This document shows, in pieces, positions 1 through 10,440 of a DNA stretch of 64,000 bases (positions within the stretch are counted from its first letter, which is position 1; each line of letters begins with the position of its first letter). Source of the stretch: Varroa destructor (taxonomy: Eukaryota > Arthropoda > Arachnida > Mesostigmata > Varroidae). Under the pieces are notes generated by a model, which saw nothing but the letters and a program-made list of their open reading frames with translations, did not search any database and had not been told where the DNA came from. A program made the translations under genes and the position numbers. Location of the stretch: NCBI RefSeq assembly GCF_002443255.2, contig NW_019211454.1, positions 9,446,248-9,510,247 on the forward strand, written 5' to 3'.

Positions 1-3000
1 GCTAAGCTACTTAGCAACTTACTCATGAGTGAGTAGATCCTTAGTGCTTAGCCCCTAGGTTTCTTTAGAGATTTTGGGTCGCGGAGGAAATTCAAACCTC
101 CAGTAGGAGTTCCTACGAACGTGCGTACTAAACCTGTCGATCATTTAGTTGAATAGCATACAAAGAAGAACCTGCATACTTGCCGCTTGGATCGGATGAA
201 GATATTCGTGGACCATGCCATGCTTAATGGGCTCATGTATTTTCTCGCGTACCCTATATACTCCTGGATGCGTTGTGTTCAACTCAATGATAAAGAACTA
301 CATATACTGGGCGGAGTCGCGCCTGGTTCGTTCAGGATTTGAAATTCCGTAAAACCGCTAGATAAAGTACAACGTAAGATCCTATGCTATATAGACCAAT
401 ACGACAAACTGACGTATTAGTAAAATGAAGCGAGCGCACGCTTACGCCGACGACAGGAAAGCTGGTCGGTGATAATTAAGCGTTGACACGAACGATTCCG
501 CCTGCAAATTGCTTACGGGATTGAAACGTATAGATACCACATGGACTATGGCACCATTGTTTCTACTGTGCTTTAAATTGCGAGCAGAACATTTTTCGAT
601 GCAGCTGTGTTAATTAATAGAGGATTTTAGAACAATATATAATAATTATATATAAATAAATGAGCAACAGTCAACAATCAAAATTGTCCTGTCCGCTGTA
701 AGGTAGATAAAAATGAATGAAGCAGGGTCCTTCGTGGCCACTCGCAGGCCTCGTTCGTAAATGTCCGACGAGTATCAATTCTTAACCAAATTGTAAATGC
801 TAAGATACTGTAAATAAATATTGTGCATAAACGCAGCTTGATGTGTTCTACAATGACTAAGTAAAACAAACGTTTGTTAAAAAAGCCAGGAGTAAGTCCC
901 ACCGTCAGCATATGCTATAAGAGAGATGTAATTAAATAAATACTCAACATGAACTGCTATTATAAGAATTACATAATTGTAGATGCTAACCTGTGGCTTA
1001 TGTCTCCTTTTTGTGTCGTTCTAGGAACATCTACTAATAATAGTTGTTTTATGTCCTTAGGACAACTTTAATAAAGGCAGACGTACACAGCTTTAGTGGA
1101 TTAATATTATATGTGCATCAATTTTACAAATTTCAAAATATTCGTACTTGAATCTAATTTAGCGAAACACTGTATAAATTTTGATATCGTTAAAATCAAG
1201 TAGAAGGTGTATTTAAACGAGATAGTGGACATTTTGTTTGCTCGCATAAGGTTACTCATATATATGGCCGCAATCCAATGTTTTCCACAACTCCAATATT
1301 GCCGGCGCTGCAACCTAGCTATATATATATGTATGCATGTATATATGTATCAGAGTTTTGAGTATTGCAAGGAAATGTACCGTAAAGAATATAATTCAAT
1401 AATAATCTATCCACATACGAAAAGAAGATTGTGTTATCCTGTTATTCGAAAAGCGGAGTTAACATACAGGCGTGGGAAGTGGGCACCGCGAGTGGCCCAG
1501 ATGTTTCATTGGAACTAGTCGTGTTTTATTGACATTCTATGCGATCATGCTTAGATACAGAACCAGGTACAGGCAAAGCGGAAGAGGTAAGTAGTTAAAA
1601 ACTAGGATATATTTATTTGTTTCCTTTTTATTGACTTCACGAGTTGATATATAAGAGATTATTTAATCTTTTGGTATTTGCAGTACACTATATGTATTTA
1701 ATTCAGATTTAGGGTGTAGGCAGAAGGCTTACGTTTCGAAATGCTAGAAAATAAACTTCATATTTTTGGAACCGAGGAGATCGTACTAATAACGAAAATG
1801 CCCGTTACACATTGAGAATTTTTTTTACCTCTTTACTAAGTGGTACTCTGTTGCAGGGATCGTCTGCTCGTGGGATATGTCCGTCGAAATAGCTTTAGTG
1901 ATTATATCAAGACTTACTCTTCGGACTGCATGTCAATTAACTTAGATATTATTGAGATCAGGAGGTATTCGCGTAGCGGAGTCCTGGAATCACAGGTGAG
2001 GCTTCAGGTTCGGATCTTCACTTCGTAGTTTTCAGTTTTTGCAAGGCGGAGCTAAGTCCGTCAGTAGCCAACGTATCTTCAATTGCGTCCCCAGATGAGT
2101 ATTCACAGTCCATCGAAAGAGCCAATAACGCTCGTGATGTCGTTATTAAACAAAGCCTCAATAAAGCTTCAACAAAGCGAACATTATTTCGTTTTTGTAC
2201 TGGAACATATAACTGGAACTGGAAATTATAACTGGAACAAAATGGTAAATAGGCTCAGGGCAATATTTTGGTGAAATACGAACCGCGGCAGAACCGAGCT
2301 ACCGACATGATACGTCACCATAGCACTGCTGAGTATCTTGTCAAAAAGCGAAACGCAAGATACACCGTACAGAGGTCAGGGCACCCCCTAGGGCTTTCAT
2401 TAGGGCAATGGCCGACTGCCCAGTGATGATTATAACGAGACAGAAACAAGCAGCGCGGAATAGGGGGCCTATATTGTTGACGACAGTTGTGTCCTAATTC
2501 ATTCTCTAACGGCCATTAAGCATTGGAAACAACAATATTTCTTAACCGTACAGCTTAAAGTGATAGCATTGAGGGCTTTTTGAATTTTGAGAAGGCAGAG
2601 TACCCTGCAAGTTGAAAACATCAATTGCCTTTATTGATGGGCCATGCATCTGCAAACAACGTATCGATCATCCAATTTTCGACTCGTTTCGCTGATCAGC
2701 TGCACGCCATCAATAGAGGTATCGAATAGGACAGCCTTATTAGAGGCCATTGTAAAACAAGTAGAACAACACACAATTGTAGTATAACAAAGGGATCAAA
2801 ATGTGCCACAATAAAATGAATCTCTTTGTCAAGCAAACGGACGAACGGTCTAGGTTGTTTGCTGGCGTGTGCTAACGAATTGTTCTAGCTTCATCCACTC
2901 TTTGAAATGAAAAAAAGGGGTCTTTTGTGTACGATGAAGGATAGCGACAGTGTTGTCTTGTACACTACGTTTGGTCAGTAAAAAAACCTGCAAATTTTTC

Positions 3001-6000
3001 GATTGGACCACCTTTCATTGACTGAAAAGCAGACTCTTTGCCATTTACGAACGTTTGATGGCATTTGTTAGTATTATCACAATGTATTGAATCAATAACT
3101 TTTTTTTTTCGTAAATCATATTCGCGTCAAGTAAATTATAGTAGCTGAAAGGAGAAAGAAAACCGTGGTACGCTGTGCAATGTCTCGCAATTTTAGGACG
3201 CCTAAAAATGAGAAGGCTTTACGCGGAATCATATGTTTGGCTGTATTACTAGCTAGAGCCTATCTCCGGCACCTTAAGCAGTGAAACATCATCAGGTTGC
3301 CTATGTTACAAGTTCTTTCTAGTGATTCTCAAAAAACGCACATGAAACCCTACAACATCGGAGAACCCCAAAGGGACGTCACCATATGAGGCGCAAAAAG
3401 GCAGCTGAAACATAACACAGCTCAGTGTTTGACGGTACGCCTCGCATTAGTTATACCGTCATATAGAAAAAGCACAAAATAGTCGCTCACCGAACGATGA
3501 ACACAGTTTCCAGAACCGAGTACAGGGGGAGAAGCCATATTCTGTATCCGTTCAAGTAAGGAAGTGATTTTGTCAATGATAACTCGTTGTTGGCAGCGAA
3601 CCGTACTAGTATATTTAGCCAGATTGAATGTCAATACGTTCCGCAGACTTACCCTGCCGTTCGAAATTTCAGCCCCATATATTGCCGCTTATTGCACCTA
3701 TTGCCAATTTTCGAAGCTCAGTAGAGCATACTTGAAAGAACGAAAATGTTTGACAGTTGCGCCTGAATGATCCTGCTTGGAACTAAGGTATTTTGAAACT
3801 CTGTTTGTATCTACAATCTACTTATTGTATGGCATTATGTAGAATGTACATGAACTAGAAGAATCAGATCAACTTCATCTATGAAGTCTCTATCTTCAAT
3901 GATAAAGTGAGGTAGGAATAAACTTCTAGCCATTATGAGCTATGCACAGGCGAATTCAGGAATGGCATCAGCTTATCGACGGTATGAAAAAGCAGCGCTT
4001 TCAGTGGCCACTCACTTGCGAGCACTTCAACCGAAGTTCAATAAGTAAAAAATTTATTTTCATTACGGGTTGCATAAACTAAAAAAATGTACCTACGTAT
4101 ATTTAGTTAGATACGATTGATAGTAAAGATTATTAGCTTTATAGATAAATTGACTATAGCGGTTAGATACGATGCCATGGGAATGACAGATTGCAGCGTG
4201 TACATGTACGTGTATGATTCCATATGCGGGAATCCTGCATTTTTCAAGACCTAATGTAATTGAATATGATAACGCTTTGTTCTAGACACCTGTGGCGTAC
4301 ATTAACTTGTCCTGGCTCATAGCCTGCTCATAGTTGAAACCAGCGGATTACTCACCATTAACGCATCGTAGGCAGAGTAACACTGTAGTCGACGATGTAG
4401 CCAGAAATGACAAAAATAGTAATTCAGCTAAGGACGAAAGTGTTCCAACGATATAGGCTGAAAATTTCAACAAGTATTAGCTTAATTTCCGGAATTGGCA
4501 AGATAATTAGCTTCGATATATCAATACAGCTTATAATACCTTTCACTCGTATAAATCATCACGTCTGTAAGCTTTAAGCGTCTATAGTAGATGTAAGCAA
4601 GGCACTTCTAGCGGAGCAGGAAATCGACCCGGGTTACTACGAGCAAACGACGTCCGTAACGGCGCAATTCTACAGTGCTGTACGTTCATCGGCAGATGTA
4701 ACAACTCAATAGATAGCCCATAGGTTTCCAGAAGTTCTTTCAGGTCTAACTGTTATACAAAATGTTTTCAGTTTTTTAACCTGACGCCTCCAGAGTCTCC
4801 AATGCCAGAGAGTGGCAATATGACAGAATACAGAAAGCAGAGTATTTGTGTAGGTTGCCTCGTTCTGCCGGGTTATAGGAACAGTCCGGGATTATCGTAC
4901 CGCCGGCGACACCCGAGCTAGAGTATAGGCCTGGAAACGTTCCAAACGAATGGTTTCACCCTGTAATCCCGTCCACACCCATCACCTCTATTCAAAGCGG
5001 GTAATTCTAGCACGCATAAGATCTGGCCTGATCTGGATAGGTCAACGATGATCAGAAGACTTCCAAAACTCTTCCCGCATCTAAACAAAACAAATGATTC
5101 AAATCTCAGTGATTGAACGATAATCAAATAACGATCTGCTTAAAAACTACAACTGTTTCCGTAACTCGATCGTGAGTCCGGGTCATTGTTTTAACCATAT
5201 CTCAAGTGGAATCGGGCGTCGACTCGTTGAACGTCATGAACAAATATATGCGATATTGTCCGCTCAACGCGTTCATTCAAAAACTATCCTAAAGTGTCAC
5301 TAACGAAAAGCTTAAATGTTATGGGGCATATAAGGATTGCGAAGCAACAAAGCTTTAATTGATCATTTAACTAAACTGGTCCTACTAAAGGCGAAAAAGA
5401 CAAAGATATATCGAAAAATTAACTAAGCTTAAGGGTGAGAATATACGTAAAACAGTTACAATAGCAAAATACTAGAGGAATATATAATGTGTTATTTCGT
5501 TAAATTACCACTGCATGTAGATAATACAGTTAACCTCAATAGCCTAGTCAGAACGGGGGAAATTAAGACATGGATTGCAATGTTTATTTTTATATTGTGA
5601 CCAAACGTTTTATAAGTATAGAATTCTGATGTCGTTCTTCTCTACTTAACGATACGTCACAGACGATTACTGCATACTACTCCAATCGAGACTTGCCCGA
5701 TGCTCTCCTTGAGTACTAACAACTCGTACACAGTTGTTTACATTTTCGTATTTTAGTTTGCCTAGCACATAAGGTCCTTCGGGTTCAGCTAAACAATAAA
5801 CAGTATTAGAATCATGTTTTTTATCCGGTTCTCAGCCTATGTCTCATTGTGTTTTTTGCCTATGAGCCGTTAATTGAGACTTGACAAATGCCTAACAGTT
5901 ATTCGAAAGACGGCCGCGATCGCTAGTCACCAGCTGAACTCAAGATTTAACTGGAAAACCTAGATTACTGTAAATTTTCTGGAGCTCAATAGCCCATGAC

Positions 6001-8137
6001 CCCATCCCGTTGTGTTGCCCTTCTATCGGTCAGCCAGTCCGCACCCTACCTGAATGCAAAAGGCTGTGCATACTTATATGTGCATTTTCGAAACAAAGGA
6101 AACGCGCTATAGAAGACGAGCCCTAAGTTAATCAGATTCATTAAGTCATGCTTACAATATAAGCATATTCTTTTTTTGATGAACTAATCGTTTCAATTCT
6201 AACTAGGGTACAAGTTATAGATCGTGAATGTCGGTGTCTTTTGGTTGGTAACTTTAATTTTTTACGAGTAAAGTAACATATTTATCAACGTTCTTTCGAC
6301 CTGCGGCACAACGAAACCGTTGTCCCGTAGTGTTGAGTTAATCTTTTTTTATTTTTTGCTGCCTCATAAAATTACACACTATAGGTGGAAACAACCATAT
6401 GATATGTGTACGTTTACACTGATACGGCCAATAAACTTATTTTCAACTTTGCACATTGTTCACAAAGTTCTTGGCTATGATTCGTAGACACATGGCGCAC
6501 ATAAATTTTTAAATATGTTGATACAGTCTCATAGAGGTATATGCACCCCGCTAATTTGTCAGTTGTGCTTAATACATCGTAGATAGTAACCCTTTTCATA
6601 CACGCAGAATGATATAGGGTTGTTATTTAGCATATATATTCGAGATGCAGGAGCGCCCGAATACAATTGCCCAGGTTGATATGCCCATATCACTACTCAG
6701 AGAGCGTCTGGTTGAGATAAGTTTGCTTAACATCTGTCTTGCGTGTATCATAGGTACACACCTGTGTATCACCTATTAGGGTTATTTATATATGTTGTAT
6801 TGTTTTGCCGATAACGTCTTACTGGCATCATACATCTATTAGATATATTGCAATATGAATTTAAAGGACTAGCTGCTATTGACCGTAGTAATAGTCTGGA
6901 GTGCATTCTATGTGTGTATTTAAAACTCGCAGCTCCGACGAGAAGCTAATTCTATGGATTAATAGTAACAATGTCCTAAAAACGGAATTAAATAAAGATC
7001 TCTATGATACTAGAAGAAGCCTCATGGAAAACACGTATTGAACGTCTTCTTGTAAGCTTGTTCACGACAATGATACATCGACCATTCTACACGGTTAAAC
7101 CTATAACACCCCACCGAACGTAAATGCTCATTGTGTAGCCAAGTTTGTTGTAAACAGTTTTAATGACTGGCTGCTCTATTCCTATCGTCAGAGAAACGAG
7201 TTAGTGTGAACCAAGTAAACCTAACCTAACTCCTAGTGACGTGTTGGGAGAAAGTTATTTTTGAACGACACGCGGGCCTTCAATCCTTCGTCGTCCTCGT
7301 CTGATCCGATATTCTCAGGCGAGAACCAGTTTCTAAAAATAGAAGCGCGAATCTATGGCCTCGAACCTTCTATCTAAACACTTCGCATCGACTCGTTTTC
7401 ACAATTGAAGATTCTTTTTGTTTTACCTTACAAAGAAGATAGAAACAAGTTTGCAAGCTTCCAACCATTCGCTATTGCTAACGAAATACCCAGTTAAGGT
7501 TAGCTCGAACGCCGCCTCGGTCGCATTTCGTCCTCAAGGCATAGGAAAAGGCGCAGATTGACCACCGAGTGATGAGTAAAGATAACACCTAACAAAACAA
7601 ATCAATTATAACTCAATTGGAAATTAAAGGCTATTGGAAGTCATCGAAATCTTAAACTTTTTTAGGCAACAGTTTTTAGTTCCTTGATGGTTTATATTGA
7701 AACGTGTATCGTCAATTTCAGTAATCTTTATTTTACCCGAACTTAATTACACGTTCCTAGCGGATTGAGCGAAACAAAAGTCCAGTTCGCACCTGACATA
7801 CAGCCAATATTATGGATGCTCGTGCTAGCTGTTGAAATAAAACCAAATGCAGAAGGTCATATCGTGTCATTTTTTCTGTACCTAGTAACCCTAATAAAGC
7901 ATTCGCATTACGACATAAAATAGTAGATTAGTAAAAACATGTGGATCATGCAGGCTGGCCGCTATACCAGTTCCATTTGGATGCGGAACTTTTCAAATAG
8001 GTGACTTTTAGATATCGCGAAACATATTTGTCGTACGCTTCTGTGCATTTAATGCGTGTACATACGTTATTTCATAAAAGCCACCATATACCATATAATA
8101 TAATCCAAATACCATATACCATATCCAAAATACCATA
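1..8137. other. Non-coding stretch, no gene recognised
   Basis: I see no supportable exon in this 8.1 kb. The open frames are all 60-100 codons, which is the chance level for this AT-rich sequence, and none carries a domain signature or a convincing pair of splice sites. There is a short imperfect duplication near 2200-2240 (an 'actggaac' motif repeated three times) and two AACCT units at 7217-7230. The part nearest 8317 is downstream sequence of the minus-strand DNAJC12-like gene. Possible poly(A) signals for that gene on the minus strand are ATTAAA at 8048-8053 and AATAAA at 7727-7732. Confidence 0.5.
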
Positions 8138-8150
8138 TACCATATAATCC
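8084..8150. repeat. Short imperfect tandem repeats (ACCATAT / ATCCAAA units)
   Basis: Several copies of an 'accatat' unit alternate with 'atccaaat' or 'atccaaaa' units across about 65 bp. The last copy forms the left arm of the adjacent 20-bp hairpin. The pattern suggests slippage together with local inversion. Confidence 0.7.
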
Positions 8151-8187
8151 AAATCACCACTGGCATAGTGATTTGGATTATATGGTA
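8138..8187. repeat. Perfect 20-bp inverted repeat (hairpin)
   Basis: The arms 8138-8157 and 8168-8187 are exact reverse complements and are separated by a 10-nt loop (8158-8167). The left arm continues a run of ACCATAT and ATCCAAA-type short repeats that begins near 8084. The structure starts 131 bp beyond the stop codon of the minus-strand DNAJC12-like terminal exon, so it probably lies in that 3' UTR or just past it. The arms have no mismatch, which suggests either recent origin or selection on pairing. Confidence 0.9.
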
Positions 8188-8317
8188 AAACACATGTGGT
8201 GCGTATAGAGACTCATGTACCTATATATACGCGTTATTTTAGACTCCGGAGATGCCTTCAACTAACATACCTCCTCCATGGAGAAGATAAAGAGACCTGC
8301 GTTGATAACATCGTCTC

Positions 8318-8572
8318 CTAAATCTCATAGTTACGGAACTTTCGAAGAAGTTCGTCCGCCGAGTTATTTGCCCGGGCTCCAGATCCCGATGTGGTGCCAC
8401 CCTGGGCACGCCAAGATTTCAACGATGTTTCCCCACCTGTGAGCGTCTGTCTTCGGCCGCTAGCGGGTCCCATTTTAGCGGCGTAGTCCATGTCGTCGCT
8501 TTTTGAAAGCGACGCGATAGAACCATCTGTGACGCTCAGTTCCTTGTTCGCCTTTGTTACCCAATGAAGTGA
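8318..8572 (-). CDS. DNAJC12: DNAJC12-like J-domain co-chaperone, terminal coding exon
   Basis: This is the last exon of a minus-strand homologue of DNAJC12, an Hsp70 co-chaperone. In animals that protein helps fold aromatic amino-acid hydroxylases (phenylalanine, tyrosine and tryptophan hydroxylase). The exon opens after an ATTTCAG acceptor (AG at 8574-8573) in phase 0, which matches the donor of the upstream J-domain exon. It encodes 84 residues and a TAG stop. It starts with S-L-H-W-V, matching the S-M-H-W-V that follows the J domain in vertebrate DNAJC12. It ends with the family's hallmark tail, E-L-L-R-K-F-R-N-Y-E-I at the very C-terminus, which is the best single diagnostic. The linker between is Ser/Gly/Thr-rich and diverged: the vertebrate W-H-L-R-F-R-W block is reduced to L-K-S-W. 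Local GC is higher than in the flanks, as expected for an exon. Confidence 0.93.
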   Translation of the reverse strand, partial: SLHWVTKANKELSVTDGSIASLSKSDDMDYAAKMGPASGRRQTLTGGETSLKSWRAQGGTTSGSGARANNSADELLRKFRNYEI

Positions 8573-9979
8573 CTGAAATTGTCATGGAAGCAGCCTATTA
8601 AATGCAGGTTGGATCAGAGGCGGCGGGCAGGCAAGAACAAGGAAGGTGATGTTCACGTAATATATGAATGCTAATACACAACGGGTTGATAATTGCAGTA
8701 ACAGTTTTCGACATGTGTACTTCTGTAAAAGTATCGTATAAGACACCTGTCTATACTGTGACGGTATGTCAATAAAACGGGCTCTTAGAGGAAATCAACG
8801 TAAATCTTTGTCACCTCAAGAAACAAGGTTGCCTAAAAAACAGTGTCCAAAGCCTTGTCTAACTTCGAATAATACAATAACATTGAAATGCACGTTTCGT
8901 ACTTCTGCTCGAAGTGACACAATTGTATTCACACAGAAACAACTACCATTCTTAAAGTGCGTTTCGGGATACTTCAGAACGATGTATGCAGCTCAAAATA
9001 GCTGTAACTTAACAGTACTGTAACTTAATAGCTAAACCGTCTCTGCAAAATTGATCATCCATATGTGTGATTACATTTTGCTGTCATGCGCAACCTTCTT
9101 TGTCCTTTTTAGGTTCTCCTTCAATTGTCTATTGAGCTATTTACCTTCAATATTCTACCTAGTTATTCGAATAGAGGTTCCGGCAGGTTTTTGTTGATAC
9201 TCTCGGTTATATTCTCTGTATGAACAAATGCTCGGAATCACCTCTGTTAGATAGAGCTTAAAGCACTTGCCCCCGCTAAGAGTTTTATCAAGGCATGCCG
9301 TGCTGGGCTTATTTCTGAAATTCTGTCATTACGTGAATATCTGTTGCTATATTAGCTCACGTAATGTTCATAGACTTACACGGGCCGCGCAAGTTTGTCG
9401 GATCTTTGACTCGATTAATCTAAATCTTCACTCACCTACCCATTTGACACGTTAAAGTTGATTCGGCTAGTAGGTGAAACGGATATTGCTAAGTTAATTG
9501 TTGAAATCGACGTTGTGTGGACTTGGCTAGGCTATGACGGGCGCGTGTGTGTGTGTGAGTACTGTTAATAATATGCCTTTTTCTTTACGACATCTTGAAG
9601 CGCGGACGAATCGGAGTTCGAGGTGCATTAAGATAAGCCATATGATACTGTTTTGCTTCTAACTCCTCTGTTAAAACGAAAAACCAGGAAACGCGACATT
9701 GTAGCCGGAGCAAAAGAGACACATAGTTCGACGGACGAATGTTCCCTAGATTAATACGCACTTAATATAACTTTGAAGTGTCAGAGTGCATTCTATTGTG
9801 TACTATTGATGTAATACTTGAGGCCCTAAGAAGACTCCAATGAACCCTAGCACAAAACCTGCGCTAGAATCTCTAAAAAAAACAGTGTTGCTCACAGCCA
9901 ACAATAAGGATAACAACAAAAGTGTTATTATCCAATTAATTTACTGGAAAAATATCTTCTTAATCTTAAATAATCTTAC
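8573..9979 (-). other. Intron of the DNAJC12-like gene (1407 nt)
   Basis: On the minus strand it starts GTAAGA (donor after 9980) and ends ATTTCAG (acceptor before 8572). Both flanking exons are in phase 0. An 85-codon plus-strand open frame at 8766-9023 lies inside, antisense to the gene. It is Lys/Ser/Thr-rich, has no recognised domain and is at chance length, so I do not call it a gene. Confidence 0.88.
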
Positions 9980-10201
9980 CGTGGACTTGATATTAGCGTA
10001 CTGTTTGAAGGGTATCGCGAGTCCCGATTTTCTCCAACGATCATATTTTGTTCGTAAATCGTGATCTAGAAGAACCTCACGCGCCTCCTGAAGTCGCTGA
10101 AATGCTTCTAAGGTGTGACGTTTTGAAGTGGGATCCTGGTGCTGTTTGTCGGGATGCAATTCCAAAGCACGTTGCTTGTATTCTGCCTGAATCTGCTCCT
10201 C
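9980..10201 (-). CDS. DNAJC12: DNAJC12-like J-domain exon (helix II to helix IV)
   Basis: This 222-nt phase-0 internal exon on the minus strand encodes 74 residues. It holds the end of J-domain helix II (E-Y-K-Q-R-A-L-E-L) and the invariant H-P-D motif at exon residues 16-18, which stimulates Hsp70 ATPase activity. Helix III follows (A-F-Q-R-L-Q-E-A-R-E-V-L), then the Y-D-R-W-R-K-S-G segment and an I-P-F-K-Q-Y stretch. Y-D-x-W-R-(R/K)-S followed by (M/I)-P-F-(Q/K)-Q is characteristic of DNAJC12 among J proteins. The exon is bounded by a TTCATTCAG acceptor (AG at 10203-10202) and an ACG/GTAAGA donor. It begins at the residue matching the glutamate of S-S-V-E-Q-I in vertebrates, so one more exon, with the start codon and helix I, should lie above 10,210. 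I did not find it. The TTG at 10165 is an internal leucine, not a start. Confidence 0.94.
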
Positions 10202-10365
10202 CTGAATGAAGCAAACAATTTACGTTCTATTGTGAAGCTATTAAAAATGAAAGAAAACAAACTGTTTTAGGGTGGCTAATGATACAATCTCCATTACCAT
10301 AAATAATCTATATATCAATTTTCTGCCTGTTTAGGAACACTGAATAAAAACTGGTTAGAAGGTCC

Positions 10366-10440
10366 CCGTTACAGCTTAGTGGGTAGCGTATATGCCTGGT
10401 AATCTGGGACACGTTGTGGTCTGGATTCAAGCTCGGGCAT
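10366..10440 (+). repeat. tRNA-like sequence, probable head of a tRNA-derived SINE
   Basis: The block at 10371-10390 resembles a tRNA D-arm / A-box (AGCTTAGTGGG-TAGCG). About 50 bp on, at 10424-10434, is a degenerate B-box-like GATTCAAGCTC. The spacing is right for an internal RNA polymerase III promoter, but the acceptor and T stems do not pair cleanly, so an intact tRNA gene is unlikely. It lies upstream of the DNAJC12-like J-domain exon, antisense to that gene and probably in its first intron. Confidence 0.4.

Noticed and set aside
7217..7230. Two AACCT units resembling a telomeric repeat
   Set aside because: Only two units; similar short matches occur elsewhere by chance (for example near 49,165), so no interstitial telomere is supported.
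8766..9023. 85-codon plus-strand frame inside the DNAJC12-like intron
   Set aside because: Antisense within an intron, chance length, no recognised domain.
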